Shown here: positions 26,183 to 32,449 of the stretch, in pieces | How positions within the stretch are numbered: position 1 is the stretch's first letter | How the letters are laid out: the number at the start of each line of letters is the position of its first letter | Assembly: GCA_013002175.1 (NCBI GenBank) | Contig: JABDKP010000138.1 | Span: 1-44,593, forward strand | From: Ilumatobacter sp. | GTDB lineage: Bacteria; Actinomycetota; Acidimicrobiia; Acidimicrobiales; Ilumatobacteraceae | Length of the DNA: 44,593 bases | Direction: 5' to 3' | The notes under the pieces: generated by a model | The model's database searches: none | What the model saw: only the letters and a program-made list of their open reading frames with translations | Told to the model about the DNA's origin: nothing | Made by a program: the position numbers and the translations under genes

Positions 26183-26471
26183 CAGCGGCGCGTTCGTAGA
26201 CGTAGTCGACGGCATCGCGCACCGTCTTCAGCTCGACGAGGTCCTCGTCGTCGATGCGGAAGCCGACCGTGCGCTCGCCGAGTTCTTCCTCGAGCGTCTC
26301 GACGAGCTCGATCAGGGCGAGCGAGTCGACCTCGAGGTCGTCGGCGAACGACTGGCCTTCGGTGATCGTGTCGGGTTCGATCTCGAGGATGTCCGCCAGG
26401 CTGTCGCGGACGATCTTCAGGACTTCCTCGCGGGTGATCGGGTGCTGCTCGACATGTGTTTCCGCTGGCAT
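26175..26471 (-). CDS. acpP: Acyl carrier protein
   Basis: The 98-residue acidic protein carries the phosphopantetheine serine in DDLEVDSLALIELVETLEEEL. It is slightly longer than the usual 75-80 residues because of N-terminal (AETHVEQHPITREE) and mid-protein (GERTVGFRIDDEDLVELKTV) additions. It delivers acyl chains in fatty-acid synthesis. It sits between plsX and rnc, the common arrangement. ATG 26471 is preceded by TAGGCT at seven bases. Confidence 0.94.
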   Translation of the reverse strand: MPAETHVEQHPITREEVLKIVRDSLADILEIEPDTITEGQSFADDLEVDSLALIELVETLEEELGERTVGFRIDDEDLVELKTVRDAVDYVYERAAGG

Positions 26472-26478
26472 GGCGGTG

Positions 26479-26484
26479 AGCCTA
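26479..26484 (-). promoter_or_regulatory. -10 element TAGGCT of acpP-rnc-mutM
   Basis: Seven bases before ATG 26471, in the 25-base gap to plsX. Confidence 0.45.
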
Positions 26485-26496
26485 CCGGCGGACGTC

Positions 26497-27483
26497 TCAG
26501 GCGTCGGCGGCGGCGATTGCGTGGCGGATCTCGCCGACCATGTCCTGGTCGACCATGTCGCGGGCGACCCGGATGCCGTTCTCGATCGCGCGGGCGCTCG
26601 ACGAGCCGTGCGCGATGACACACACGCCGTCGACGCCGAGGAGCAGCGCCCCGCCGTAGGTGTCCGGGCTGAGCGCCGTGTACAGCGGCAGGAGCGACGG
26701 CATCAGCGCGTCGGCGTGTTCCTTCAGGTCGGGGTCCGCAAACGCCTCGAGGAGGGCGCCGATCACGGCCTTCATCCCGCCTTCGAGCGTCTTCAGCACG
26801 ACGTTGCCGGTGAAGCCGTCGGTGACGCACACGTCGATGTCGGCGGTCATGATGTCGCGGCCTTCGACGTTGCCGACGAAGTTCAGGCCCGGCGCATCAG
26901 CGAGCAGTGGATGGGCCTCCTTGCGCAACGTGTCGCCCTTGCCGGGCTCCTCGCCGATCGAGAGCAGGCCGACCCGGGGCCGGTCGATACCGAACGCCCG
27001 GCGGGCGTAGACGGTGCCCATCAACGCGAACTGGACGAGCCATTCCGCCTGGACCTCGGCATTGGCGCCGGCGTCGAGCAGCACGGTCGGGGTGGTGCCG
27101 GGGACCGGGATCGGCGTGGCGATCGCGGGACGCTTCACGCCGGTGATGCGGCCCATCCGCAGCAGTGCGGCGGCCATCGTGGCGCCGGTGTTGCCGCCGG
27201 AGATCATCGCGCTGGCGGCGCCGTCGCGCACCGCTTCCGCGGCGCGGACCAGCGTCGAGTCCTTCTTGCGGCGCACACCCTGCGCCGGGTCGTCGTGCAT
27301 GCCGATCACCTCGGATGCCTCGATCAGGTCGATCGTGGCTCCTGACTCGGATGTGCGGCCGTCGAGGTCCGGCGGGCCGACGAGGACGACGGGGATGCCC
27401 GCCGCGACAGCTGCGTGGGCACCGTCGAGAATCGGGCCGGGTGCGTCGTCGCCGCCCATGGCGTCGACGGCGACGGGGAGCAT
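26497..27483 (-). CDS. plsX: Phosphate acyltransferase PlsX
   Basis: PlsX converts acyl-ACP to acyl-phosphate for phosphatidic acid synthesis by PlsY. The 328-residue protein starts with the signature VAVDAMGGDDAP and has SGGNTGATMAAALLRMGRI, RPRVGLLSIGEEPGKGD, NVEGRDI and CVTDGFTGNVVLKTLEGG. It lies between rpmF and acpP. The 25-base gaps on both sides indicate an operon with rpmF. Confidence 0.96.
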   Translation of the reverse strand: MLPVAVDAMGGDDAPGPILDGAHAAVAAGIPVVLVGPPDLDGRTSESGATIDLIEASEVIGMHDDPAQGVRRKKDSTLVRAAEAVRDGAASAMISGGNTGATMAAALLRMGRITGVKRPAIATPIPVPGTTPTVLLDAGANAEVQAEWLVQFALMGTVYARRAFGIDRPRVGLLSIGEEPGKGDTLRKEAHPLLADAPGLNFVGNVEGRDIMTADIDVCVTDGFTGNVVLKTLEGGMKAVIGALLEAFADPDLKEHADALMPSLLPLYTALSPDTYGGALLLGVDGVCVIAHGSSSARAIENGIRVARDMVDQDMVGEIRHAIAAADA

Positions 27484-27508
27484 CGGTCGGCGGTCGTTTC
27501 CGGGGCGA

Positions 27509-27685
27509 TCAGACGTCGACGACGACGCGGTCGCGGTACCAGCCGCAGCTCCCGCACACGGTGTGCGGCGTCTTGGCGTTGCCGCAGCGGGGGCAGAGGC
27601 TGCGGGGCGGCGTGGAGAGCTTCCACGCGCTGGCGCGACGGCTGCGGGTCTTCGACTTCGAGGTCTTCTTCTTGGGAACGGCCAT
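27509..27685 (-). CDS. rpmF: 50S ribosomal protein L32, zinc-binding (C+) form
   Basis: The 58-residue protein starts [22 protein letters not shown] and ends with a zinc ribbon ([21 protein letters not shown]), so it is the cysteine-containing C+ type. ATG 27685 is fixed by the invariant MAVPKKK start and follows a purine-rich GAAAGAG site. A perfect 17-base palindrome lies 22 bases upstream. It precedes plsX, as in many bacteria. Confidence 0.97.
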   Translation of the reverse strand: MAVPKKKTSKSKTRSRRASAWKLSTPPRSLCPRCGNAKTPHTVCGSCGWYRDRVVVDV

Positions 27686-27707
27686 CGTTCGCTCTTTCGT
27701 TACTGCA

Positions 27708-27724
27708 TCGACCACGGTGGTCGA
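27708..27724. promoter_or_regulatory. 17-base perfect palindrome upstream of rpmF
   Basis: TCGACCAC and GTGGTCGA flank a single central base. The centre lies about 31 bases before the rpmF start, a suitable place for a regulator operator. No T-tract follows. Confidence 0.4.
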
Positions 27725-27825
27725 CGGGAGATCGTCACACGCTTGGACCTGTGGTCGCAGCGGCGCATCACGTTATCGGCGTCGCCGCCAGATCAATACC
27801 GGCTCGCCACGGGCTCTGGGACGGC

Positions 27826-28335
27826 TCAGTCGTCGAGGACGAGACCGTCGAGAGCGGCCCACCGGTCGTCGGTGACGGTCGTGTCACAGTCGCACTGCGT
27901 CGTGTTGCGGTCGACGCCGCACAGCGGGCAGAGCCCCGCGCAGTCCGGCGCGCAGAGCTGTTCGTCGTCGAGTTCGAGCAGGGCGATCTCGCGCACCAGC
28001 GGCGCCAGGTGAATCTCGTTGCCCTCGAGCGCGTACGCGTCGGCGTCGGTCGGTTCGACCTGGTACCGCTCGTCCACCTCCGCCACGGCCACCCCGGTGA
28101 TGTCCTTCAGGCACCGCCGACACGACGTCGCCCAGGGTGCCCTGACCTCGCCGGTGACGATGATGCCGTCGTTCATCGACTCCAGCGTGAGCGCGGCGGA
28201 GATCTCGCCGTCGAGGCGGTCGTGCACGACGCCGAGCGTGGCGCCATCGGCGCTGACACTCACCTCCCGCGTCGCGCCCGGCTGGCGCAGCAGCTCGATC
28301 GCGTTGACCCGCAACGCCCGCATCACCTCATCCAT
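27826..28335 (-). CDS. DUF177 (YceD-family) protein
   Basis: The 169-residue protein has a central CRRC (SCRRCLKDITG) and the C-terminal CAPDCAGLCPLCGVDRNTTQCDC, the standard zinc-ligand layout of DUF177 proteins encoded next to rpmF. The family is linked to 23S rRNA accumulation and plastid/bacterial ribosome assembly. ATG 28335 is preceded by TAGCGT at seven bases, which rejects the in-frame start at 28413; an ATG four codons later is a weaker option. Confidence 0.92.
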   Translation of the reverse strand: MDEVMRALRVNAIELLRQPGATREVSVSADGATLGVVHDRLDGEISAALTLESMNDGIIVTGEVRAPWATSCRRCLKDITGVAVAEVDERYQVEPTDADAYALEGNEIHLAPLVREIALLELDDEQLCAPDCAGLCPLCGVDRNTTQCDCDTTVTDDRWAALDGLVLDD

Positions 28336-28342
28336 CCCCAAA

Positions 28343-28348
28343 ACGCTA
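28343..28348 (-). promoter_or_regulatory. -10 element TAGCGT of the DUF177-rpmF-plsX unit
   Basis: Seven bases before ATG 28335, downstream of the large inverted repeat at 28421-28528. Confidence 0.5.
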
Positions 28349-28420
28349 CCGACACGGAACGCCGCGAGGCACGGACCGCACACCGCCGATCGCCACGACA
28401 CCGGGAAAATCAAAAGACCC

Positions 28421-28528
28421 CTGAGCGGGAGCCAGGTTCGGTGCTCGCCAGGCGCGTGGCGACGACGTTGACCGAGGTCAACGAGGAGCTCACGGAACGC
28501 CGCGAGCGCCGAACCTGGCCCCGCTCAG
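28421..28528 (-). terminator. 108-base nested inverted repeat after the DivIVA-like gene
   Basis: The 28-base left arm (28421-28448) and 27-base right arm (28502-28528) are complementary except for one mismatch and one extra base. Inside them GTTGACC and GGTCAAC form a second perfect stem. Read on the minus strand the element begins one base after the stop codon and is followed by a T-rich stretch (TCTTTTGATTTT), so it can act as an elaborate intrinsic terminator before the DUF177 promoter. Confidence 0.65.
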
Positions 28529-28529
28529 C

Positions 28530-29141
28530 TCAGTGGTCTTGGTCGAAGAAGGTGTTCGAGGAATCGACCTCGTCGATTGCACCGATCGCGCCGGTGACGT
28601 CGATCGAATCCGGCTGTCCGCCACCGATCGAGAGACGTTGCCGCCCGGCATGCACCGTCTTGGCGAGCTTGTCGAGCAGGATCTCGAAGCTGCCGAGCCG
28701 CTGGTCGAGGAAGTCCTCGGTCTCGTGCTTCAGCCGCCGGGAATCGGCCTCGGCCGTCTCCATCACGGTGCGCGCCCGCTGCTCGGCGGCGCGCACGACT
28801 TCCGTGCGCTGCACCATCCGCTCGGCGCGCACCCTGGCCGCCTCCAGCAGTTCGTCGGCCTCGCGCCGGGTCTTGGCCACGAAGTCCTGGCGTTCCTTCA
28901 GCATCCAGCGCGCCTGGCGGAGCTCGTCGGGCAACCGGTGCAGCGACTCTTCGAGCAGCTCGATGATCTCGTCGCGGTCGATCCGTGGGGACGACGACAG
29001 CGGCATCGTCGGCGCGGTCGACACGATGTCGATCGCGCGGCGCAACAGCGTCTCGGCATCGCCGACGAATCCCTCGGTCGCCCCCTCGTCCGGGTAGTCG
29101 TCGTCGATGTCGTCGTAGTCGTCGTAGTCGTCGTTGCTCAT
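28530..29141 (-). CDS. DivIVA-domain coiled-coil protein, SepIVA-like
   Basis: The 203-residue protein has an acidic, repetitive Asp/Tyr N-terminus (SNDDYDDYDDIDDDYPDEG) and then a long coiled coil (about 60-165: IDRDEIIELLEESLHRLPDELRQARWMLKERQDFVAKTRREADELLEAARVRAERMV). Length, coiled coil and the coaD - this gene - DUF177 order match the position of the mycobacterial septation protein SepIVA; identity is inferred from synteny. A role at the septum or growth pole is plausible. ATG 29141 begins the acidic run, and the coaD stop is 17 bases upstream. Confidence 0.82.
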   Translation of the reverse strand: MSNDDYDDYDDIDDDYPDEGATEGFVGDAETLLRRAIDIVSTAPTMPLSSSPRIDRDEIIELLEESLHRLPDELRQARWMLKERQDFVAKTRREADELLEAARVRAERMVQRTEVVRAAEQRARTVMETAEADSRRLKHETEDFLDQRLGSFEILLDKLAKTVHAGRQRLSIGGGQPDSIDVTGAIGAIDEVDSSNTFFDQDH

Positions 29142-29157
29142 TGGTGGGGTCGCCCGT

Positions 29158-29664
29158 TCATGATGGTTCGTCAGCGAAGACGGCGCGCAGCGCATCCGCG
29201 ATGGGTTGTGGCACGAGATGACCGACATCTTCACCGTAGTTCGCGATCTCGCGTACGAACCGGCTACTGATGAACCCGGTTTCGGGCCGGCAGGGAAGAT
29301 ACACGGTCCGGATGCCGGTCACCGCATGGTTGTTGTGCGCCATCTGTTGTTCGGACTCGAAATCGGCGGCGGTCCGCAGGCCCTTGACGATGAAGTCGGC
29401 ATCGGTGCGCGATGCGGCCTGCACCGCCAGCCCGGTGTGGGCCTCGACGGTGACGCCCGCGAGGTGCGCAACGGCGCCGCGGGCCAGTTCGAGGCGTCGC
29501 TCGACCGGAAACAGCCCCGACGACTTCTCGTGATTGTGCATCACCGCGACGACCACCTCACCGAACAGCTCGGTGGCCTGCTCGATGACGTCCAGATGGC
29601 CGTTGTGGATCGGATCGAAGCTGCCGGGATAGAGCACACGCCGGGCAGACACTGCAGTGACCAT
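29158..29664 (-). CDS. coaD: Phosphopantetheine adenylyltransferase
   Basis: CoaD makes dephospho-CoA from 4'-phosphopantetheine and ATP. The 168-residue protein shows LYPGSFDPIHNGHLDVI (T/S-x-x-H nucleotidyltransferase motif, here HNGH), FIVKGLRTAADFESEQQMAHNN and ETGFISSRFVREIA. A TAGGGT hexamer overlaps the end of rsmD nine bases before ATG 29664. It forms the usual rsmD-coaD pair. Confidence 0.96.
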   Translation of the reverse strand: MVTAVSARRVLYPGSFDPIHNGHLDVIEQATELFGEVVVAVMHNHEKSSGLFPVERRLELARGAVAHLAGVTVEAHTGLAVQAASRTDADFIVKGLRTAADFESEQQMAHNNHAVTGIRTVYLPCRPETGFISSRFVREIANYGEDVGHLVPQPIADALRAVFADEPS

Positions 29665-29676
29665 GAGACGTCAACC

Positions 29677-30216
29677 CTAGTTCCCGGACACCACGCCGCC
29701 GGGGTGGGTGCGTTCGAGGAAGGTCAGCGTCGTGCGGCCGTACCGTTTGGCCCGGATGGCAGTCCAGCCCGGTGGCGCCTCGACGGCCCGGCCCGATTCG
29801 GCGATCACGACGTCGGCCCGGACGAGACCGAGCAGTCGGTCCCACGCGTCGAAGTCATAGGGCGGGTCGGCGAACAGGAGATCGCAGTCGAGCGTGGCCG
29901 CGGCCGCCATCGCGTCGCTGGTCAGCACCTGCGACCGGTCGTCGAGGTCGAGCGTTGCGAGGTTCTCGCGGAGCGAACGGAGGGCGTCCCGGTCGCGCTC
30001 GACGAACACGCAGTGCTCCGCGCCGCGAGACAGCGCTTCGATCCCGATCGCACCGCTGCCGGCGAACAGGTCGGCGACGAGCGCTCCGTCGAGCAGGCCG
30101 GTGCTGCCGAGTGAGTTGAACATCGCTTCACGGACCCGATCGGTCGTCGGTCGCGTCGCGACGCCATCCGGCGCGACGATCCTGCGTCCGCCGAGCTCAC
30201 CGGCCACCACTCGCAT
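29677..30216 (-). CDS. rsmD: 16S rRNA (guanine-966-N2)-methyltransferase RsmD
   Basis: The 179-residue protein starts MRVVAGELGGRRIVAPDGVATRPTTDRVREAMFNSL, has SAM motif VADLFAGSGAIGIEALSRGA, VFVERDRDAL and the catalytic DPPY in LLFADPPYDFDAWD. It methylates G966 of 16S rRNA. ATG 30216 is six bases after TAGCCT. It heads rsmD-coaD-sepIVA-like on the minus strand and is divergent from the zinc-ribbon gene. Confidence 0.95.
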   Translation of the reverse strand: MRVVAGELGGRRIVAPDGVATRPTTDRVREAMFNSLGSTGLLDGALVADLFAGSGAIGIEALSRGAEHCVFVERDRDALRSLRENLATLDLDDRSQVLTSDAMAAAATLDCDLLFADPPYDFDAWDRLLGLVRADVVIAESGRAVEAPPGWTAIRAKRYGRTTLTFLERTHPGGVVSGN

Positions 30217-30222
30217 GCGGCC

Positions 30223-30228
30223 AGGCTA
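30223..30228 (-). promoter_or_regulatory. -10 element TAGCCT of rsmD-coaD
   Basis: Six bases before ATG 30216 in the 70-base divergent gap. Confidence 0.5.
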
Positions 30229-30286
30229 CGGGTGCGGTGGTCGGGTGCATTGCGCGTCTCGGGGTGCGGTCGACCACACTGGGCGG

Positions 30287-30478
30287 ATGCTGGCACCGGA
30301 CGCCCAGATCACGTGCATCGACTGTGGTGGCCGCTGCCACCTCCTGACCCCTCCCAGCGAGGACGGCATCTGGGAGCCGGGCGATGTCGTCGCGTACCGC
30401 TGCGAGGACTGCCTCGACCGTTGGGACCTGGTGCTCGAAGACGACGATGACGTCCGCCGCGGCGACGGGCCGAACTGA
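30287..30478 (+). CDS. 63-residue zinc-ribbon protein of unknown function
   Basis: The small acidic protein has two CxxC pairs (ITCIDCGGRCHLL and YRCEDCLDRWDLV), enough to bind one zinc ion as a ribbon, and an acidic C-terminus (EDDDDVRRGDGPN). ATG 30287 fits a CACACT hexamer six bases upstream as a possible -10. It is divergent from rsmD and converges on the protease gene; I do not recognise a named family. Confidence 0.75.
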   Translation: MLAPDAQITCIDCGGRCHLLTPPSEDGIWEPGDVVAYRCEDCLDRWDLVLEDDDDVRRGDGPN

Positions 30479-30482
30479 ACGA

Positions 30483-30495
30483 GCGGGCGACCCGC
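30483..30495. terminator. Weak hairpin between convergent genes
   Basis: GCGGG and CCCGC flank a three-base loop in the 22 bases between the zinc-ribbon and protease stops. The hairpin is short and has no T-tract. Confidence 0.25.
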
Positions 30496-30500
30496 GCTGG

Positions 30501-32348
30501 TCAGCGGAGCTGCCGTGCCGGACCGGTCCGACCCAGCCGCAGCAGCGCGAGGCCGGCGAGCAGTGACGCGCCGGCGATCGTCAGTGTCACGGTCGTGCCG
30601 CCGGTCGCCGGCAGTGTCGGGGCCGCCACGACGACATCGAACGAGACGGTGGCCGCATTGCCCGAAGGGTCCACCGCAGTACAGGTGACCCGGAGCGACC
30701 CGATCCCGATGACGGAACCGGGCGGCGGCGTGCATTCGACCCGCACCGAGCCGGAGTTGTCGGAGCCGATCGGCAGGACGTAGTCGAGCGGGCCCCGTGG
30801 CGGCGCCGGGATCCAGGCTTGCTGGTTTCCGGGGTCGGTGATCGCCGGCGACTCCCGATCGACGACGACGACCGCGAACGTGCCCGTGGTGGCGAGCCCG
30901 ACGGTATCGGTGGCGACACAGGACACGAAGGTCACGCCGATCGGGAAGAACGAGCCGGACGGGGGCGTACACACGGGCTGTCCGGCGGCGAGCACCGGGG
31001 CGTCGGAGCCGAGGGCGCCGGCCGGCGTCCCATCGTCGGTCGCGGTGACGGCGTAGTTCACGATCGCTCCGTCCCGGCCCGGATCGGTGTCGACCGTGAG
31101 CGTCCCCGGTGTCGTGAGCACCGGTCCCGTCACGTCGTAGATGACGACGTTGTCGACCGATGTCGATGCGAGGCTCTCGTTGCCGTCCATGTCGACCGCG
31201 GCGCCGGCCGGCACGCTCGCGGTCACGGTCCCACTGCCGGCGATGCCCGACACGGCGACGTCGAAGACCGTGCCGTCGGTGCCGGTCGGGGTCACCGTCG
31301 CGACGGTGGGTGCGGCCGTGCCGCCGAGTGCCACGTCGTCAGCGTCGAACCCGAGCACCGGTTCGGAGAACGTGACCGTGAACGAAATCGGTGCCACGCC
31401 GGTCGGGTCGGCCTGGCCCGTCGACTGCTCCACCATCGTCGTCGGTACGTCGTCAGCGGCGATGTTGGCGAGAATCCAGTCGGCGTAGGCTGCGACCTCC
31501 GTGTACACGGCCGGGATTCCCGGGGCACCACACGTGGCCACGCCGAAGCTGACGATACCGATCACCGTCCAGGGTCCCGCGCCGGCAGGGACGACGAGCG
31601 GGCCGCCACTGTCGCCGAGACACGAGTCCTCGCCGAGTGGACCTGGACCGGCACAGACGTCCTCGGCTGCGATCAGGAGCGCCCCCCACACGGCCGCGCA
31701 GTCCGCGTCGGACACGAACGGCACGTCGACTTCCTGCAAGGTCTGCGATTCGTTGTACGGCGCGGTCGGCAGCGTCGAACCCCACCCCAGCACCGTGCCC
31801 TCCTGGCCGGACGCGTACCGACCGATGTCGGCCGGTGTTGCCAGCGCGATCGTTCCGCCGACAGTGACGGCGTCGGTCAGCTCGAGCAGTGCGATGTCGT
31901 CGTCGGAGTCGAGCGCATTCGGTGGAATCAACCAGTTCGGGTGGATCACGATCTGGGCGACATCGACACGTTGTCCATCCGTCGTCCCGAGGTCGTCGCG
32001 GCCGACGATCGCGTCGACGTCGCCCGGCGTGGTCGTCGGCACACCGTTGCCGTCGGTGAAGCAGTGCGCGGCAGTGAGCACCCACGTCGGAGCGATCAGT
32101 GCGCCGCCGCAGAACTGGAAGTCGCCCGGCGTCACCAGCGCCACCATGAACGGATAGCTGCCCGGCGGGTCGACGTCGGAGCCGCCGACGATGCGCGGCG
32201 TCGGGGGCTCGGGGTCCGACGGTGGCGGAGACGCCGTACCCGCGTCGGTGGTGCCGGCCGCACCCCCGATACCGACGACCCCGGCGGCTGCCGCGACGAT
32301 CACCACCCGTCGGATCCGGCCCGCCCAACCGCTGGTTCTGGTGATCAT
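30501..32348 (-). CDS. Sortase-anchored trypsin-like serine protease with Ig-like and HYR domains
   Basis: The 615-residue exported protein has a signal peptide (1-36), then IVGGSDV and an S1 protease domain with catalytic His95 (TAAHC), Asp151 (DIALL) and Ser247 (GDSGGP). An Ig-like domain follows (about 305-400, FTVTFSEPVLGFDADDV), then two HYR-like repeats (about 400-570, VNYAVTATDDGTP and VECTPPPGSVIGIGSLRVTCTAVDPSGNA). LPATG near 579, a hydrophobic span and a basic tail form a cell-wall sorting signal. IVGG implies zymogen-like activation after Arg52. ATG 32348 follows a GGGGAG site. It is read on the same strand as recG but separated from it by a 34-base palindrome. Confidence 0.92.
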   Translation of the reverse strand: MITRTSGWAGRIRRVVIVAAAAGVVGIGGAAGTTDAGTASPPPSDPEPPTPRIVGGSDVDPPGSYPFMVALVTPGDFQFCGGALIAPTWVLTAAHCFTDGNGVPTTTPGDVDAIVGRDDLGTTDGQRVDVAQIVIHPNWLIPPNALDSDDDIALLELTDAVTVGGTIALATPADIGRYASGQEGTVLGWGSTLPTAPYNESQTLQEVDVPFVSDADCAAVWGALLIAAEDVCAGPGPLGEDSCLGDSGGPLVVPAGAGPWTVIGIVSFGVATCGAPGIPAVYTEVAAYADWILANIAADDVPTTMVEQSTGQADPTGVAPISFTVTFSEPVLGFDADDVALGGTAAPTVATVTPTGTDGTVFDVAVSGIAGSGTVTASVPAGAAVDMDGNESLASTSVDNVVIYDVTGPVLTTPGTLTVDTDPGRDGAIVNYAVTATDDGTPAGALGSDAPVLAAGQPVCTPPSGSFFPIGVTFVSCVATDTVGLATTGTFAVVVVDRESPAITDPGNQQAWIPAPPRGPLDYVLPIGSDNSGSVRVECTPPPGSVIGIGSLRVTCTAVDPSGNAATVSFDVVVAAPTLPATGGTTVTLTIAGASLLAGLALLRLGRTGPARQLR

Positions 32349-32370
32349 GATCTCCCCGAGTTCGACGCCA

Positions 32371-32404
32371 CGCGACCCGTCGCCGGCTACCGCGCGACCC
32401 GTCG
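32371..32404. promoter_or_regulatory. Two 12-base direct repeats, 22-base period, before the protease gene
   Basis: CGCGACCCGTCG occurs at 32371-32382 and 32393-32404. The 22-base period is about two helical turns, so a dimeric or tandem-bound regulator is possible. Confidence 0.35.
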
Positions 32405-32438
32405 GGCGACCATAGCAACCCGGGTTGCAGTGGTCGCC
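32405..32438. terminator. 34-base near-perfect palindrome after recG
   Basis: GGCGACCA/TGGTCGCC and GCAACCC/GGGTTGC pair, separated only by a two-base mismatch on each side. It begins 11 bases after the recG stop. It may terminate recG or serve as an operator for the protease gene. No T-tract follows. Confidence 0.45.
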
Positions 32439-32449
32439 ACGGACCGCGG

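Noticed and set aside
27686-27825. Possible tRNA or small RNA in the gap between rpmF and DUF177
   Set aside because: No cloverleaf or anticodon arm can be drawn; only the 17-base palindrome stands out.
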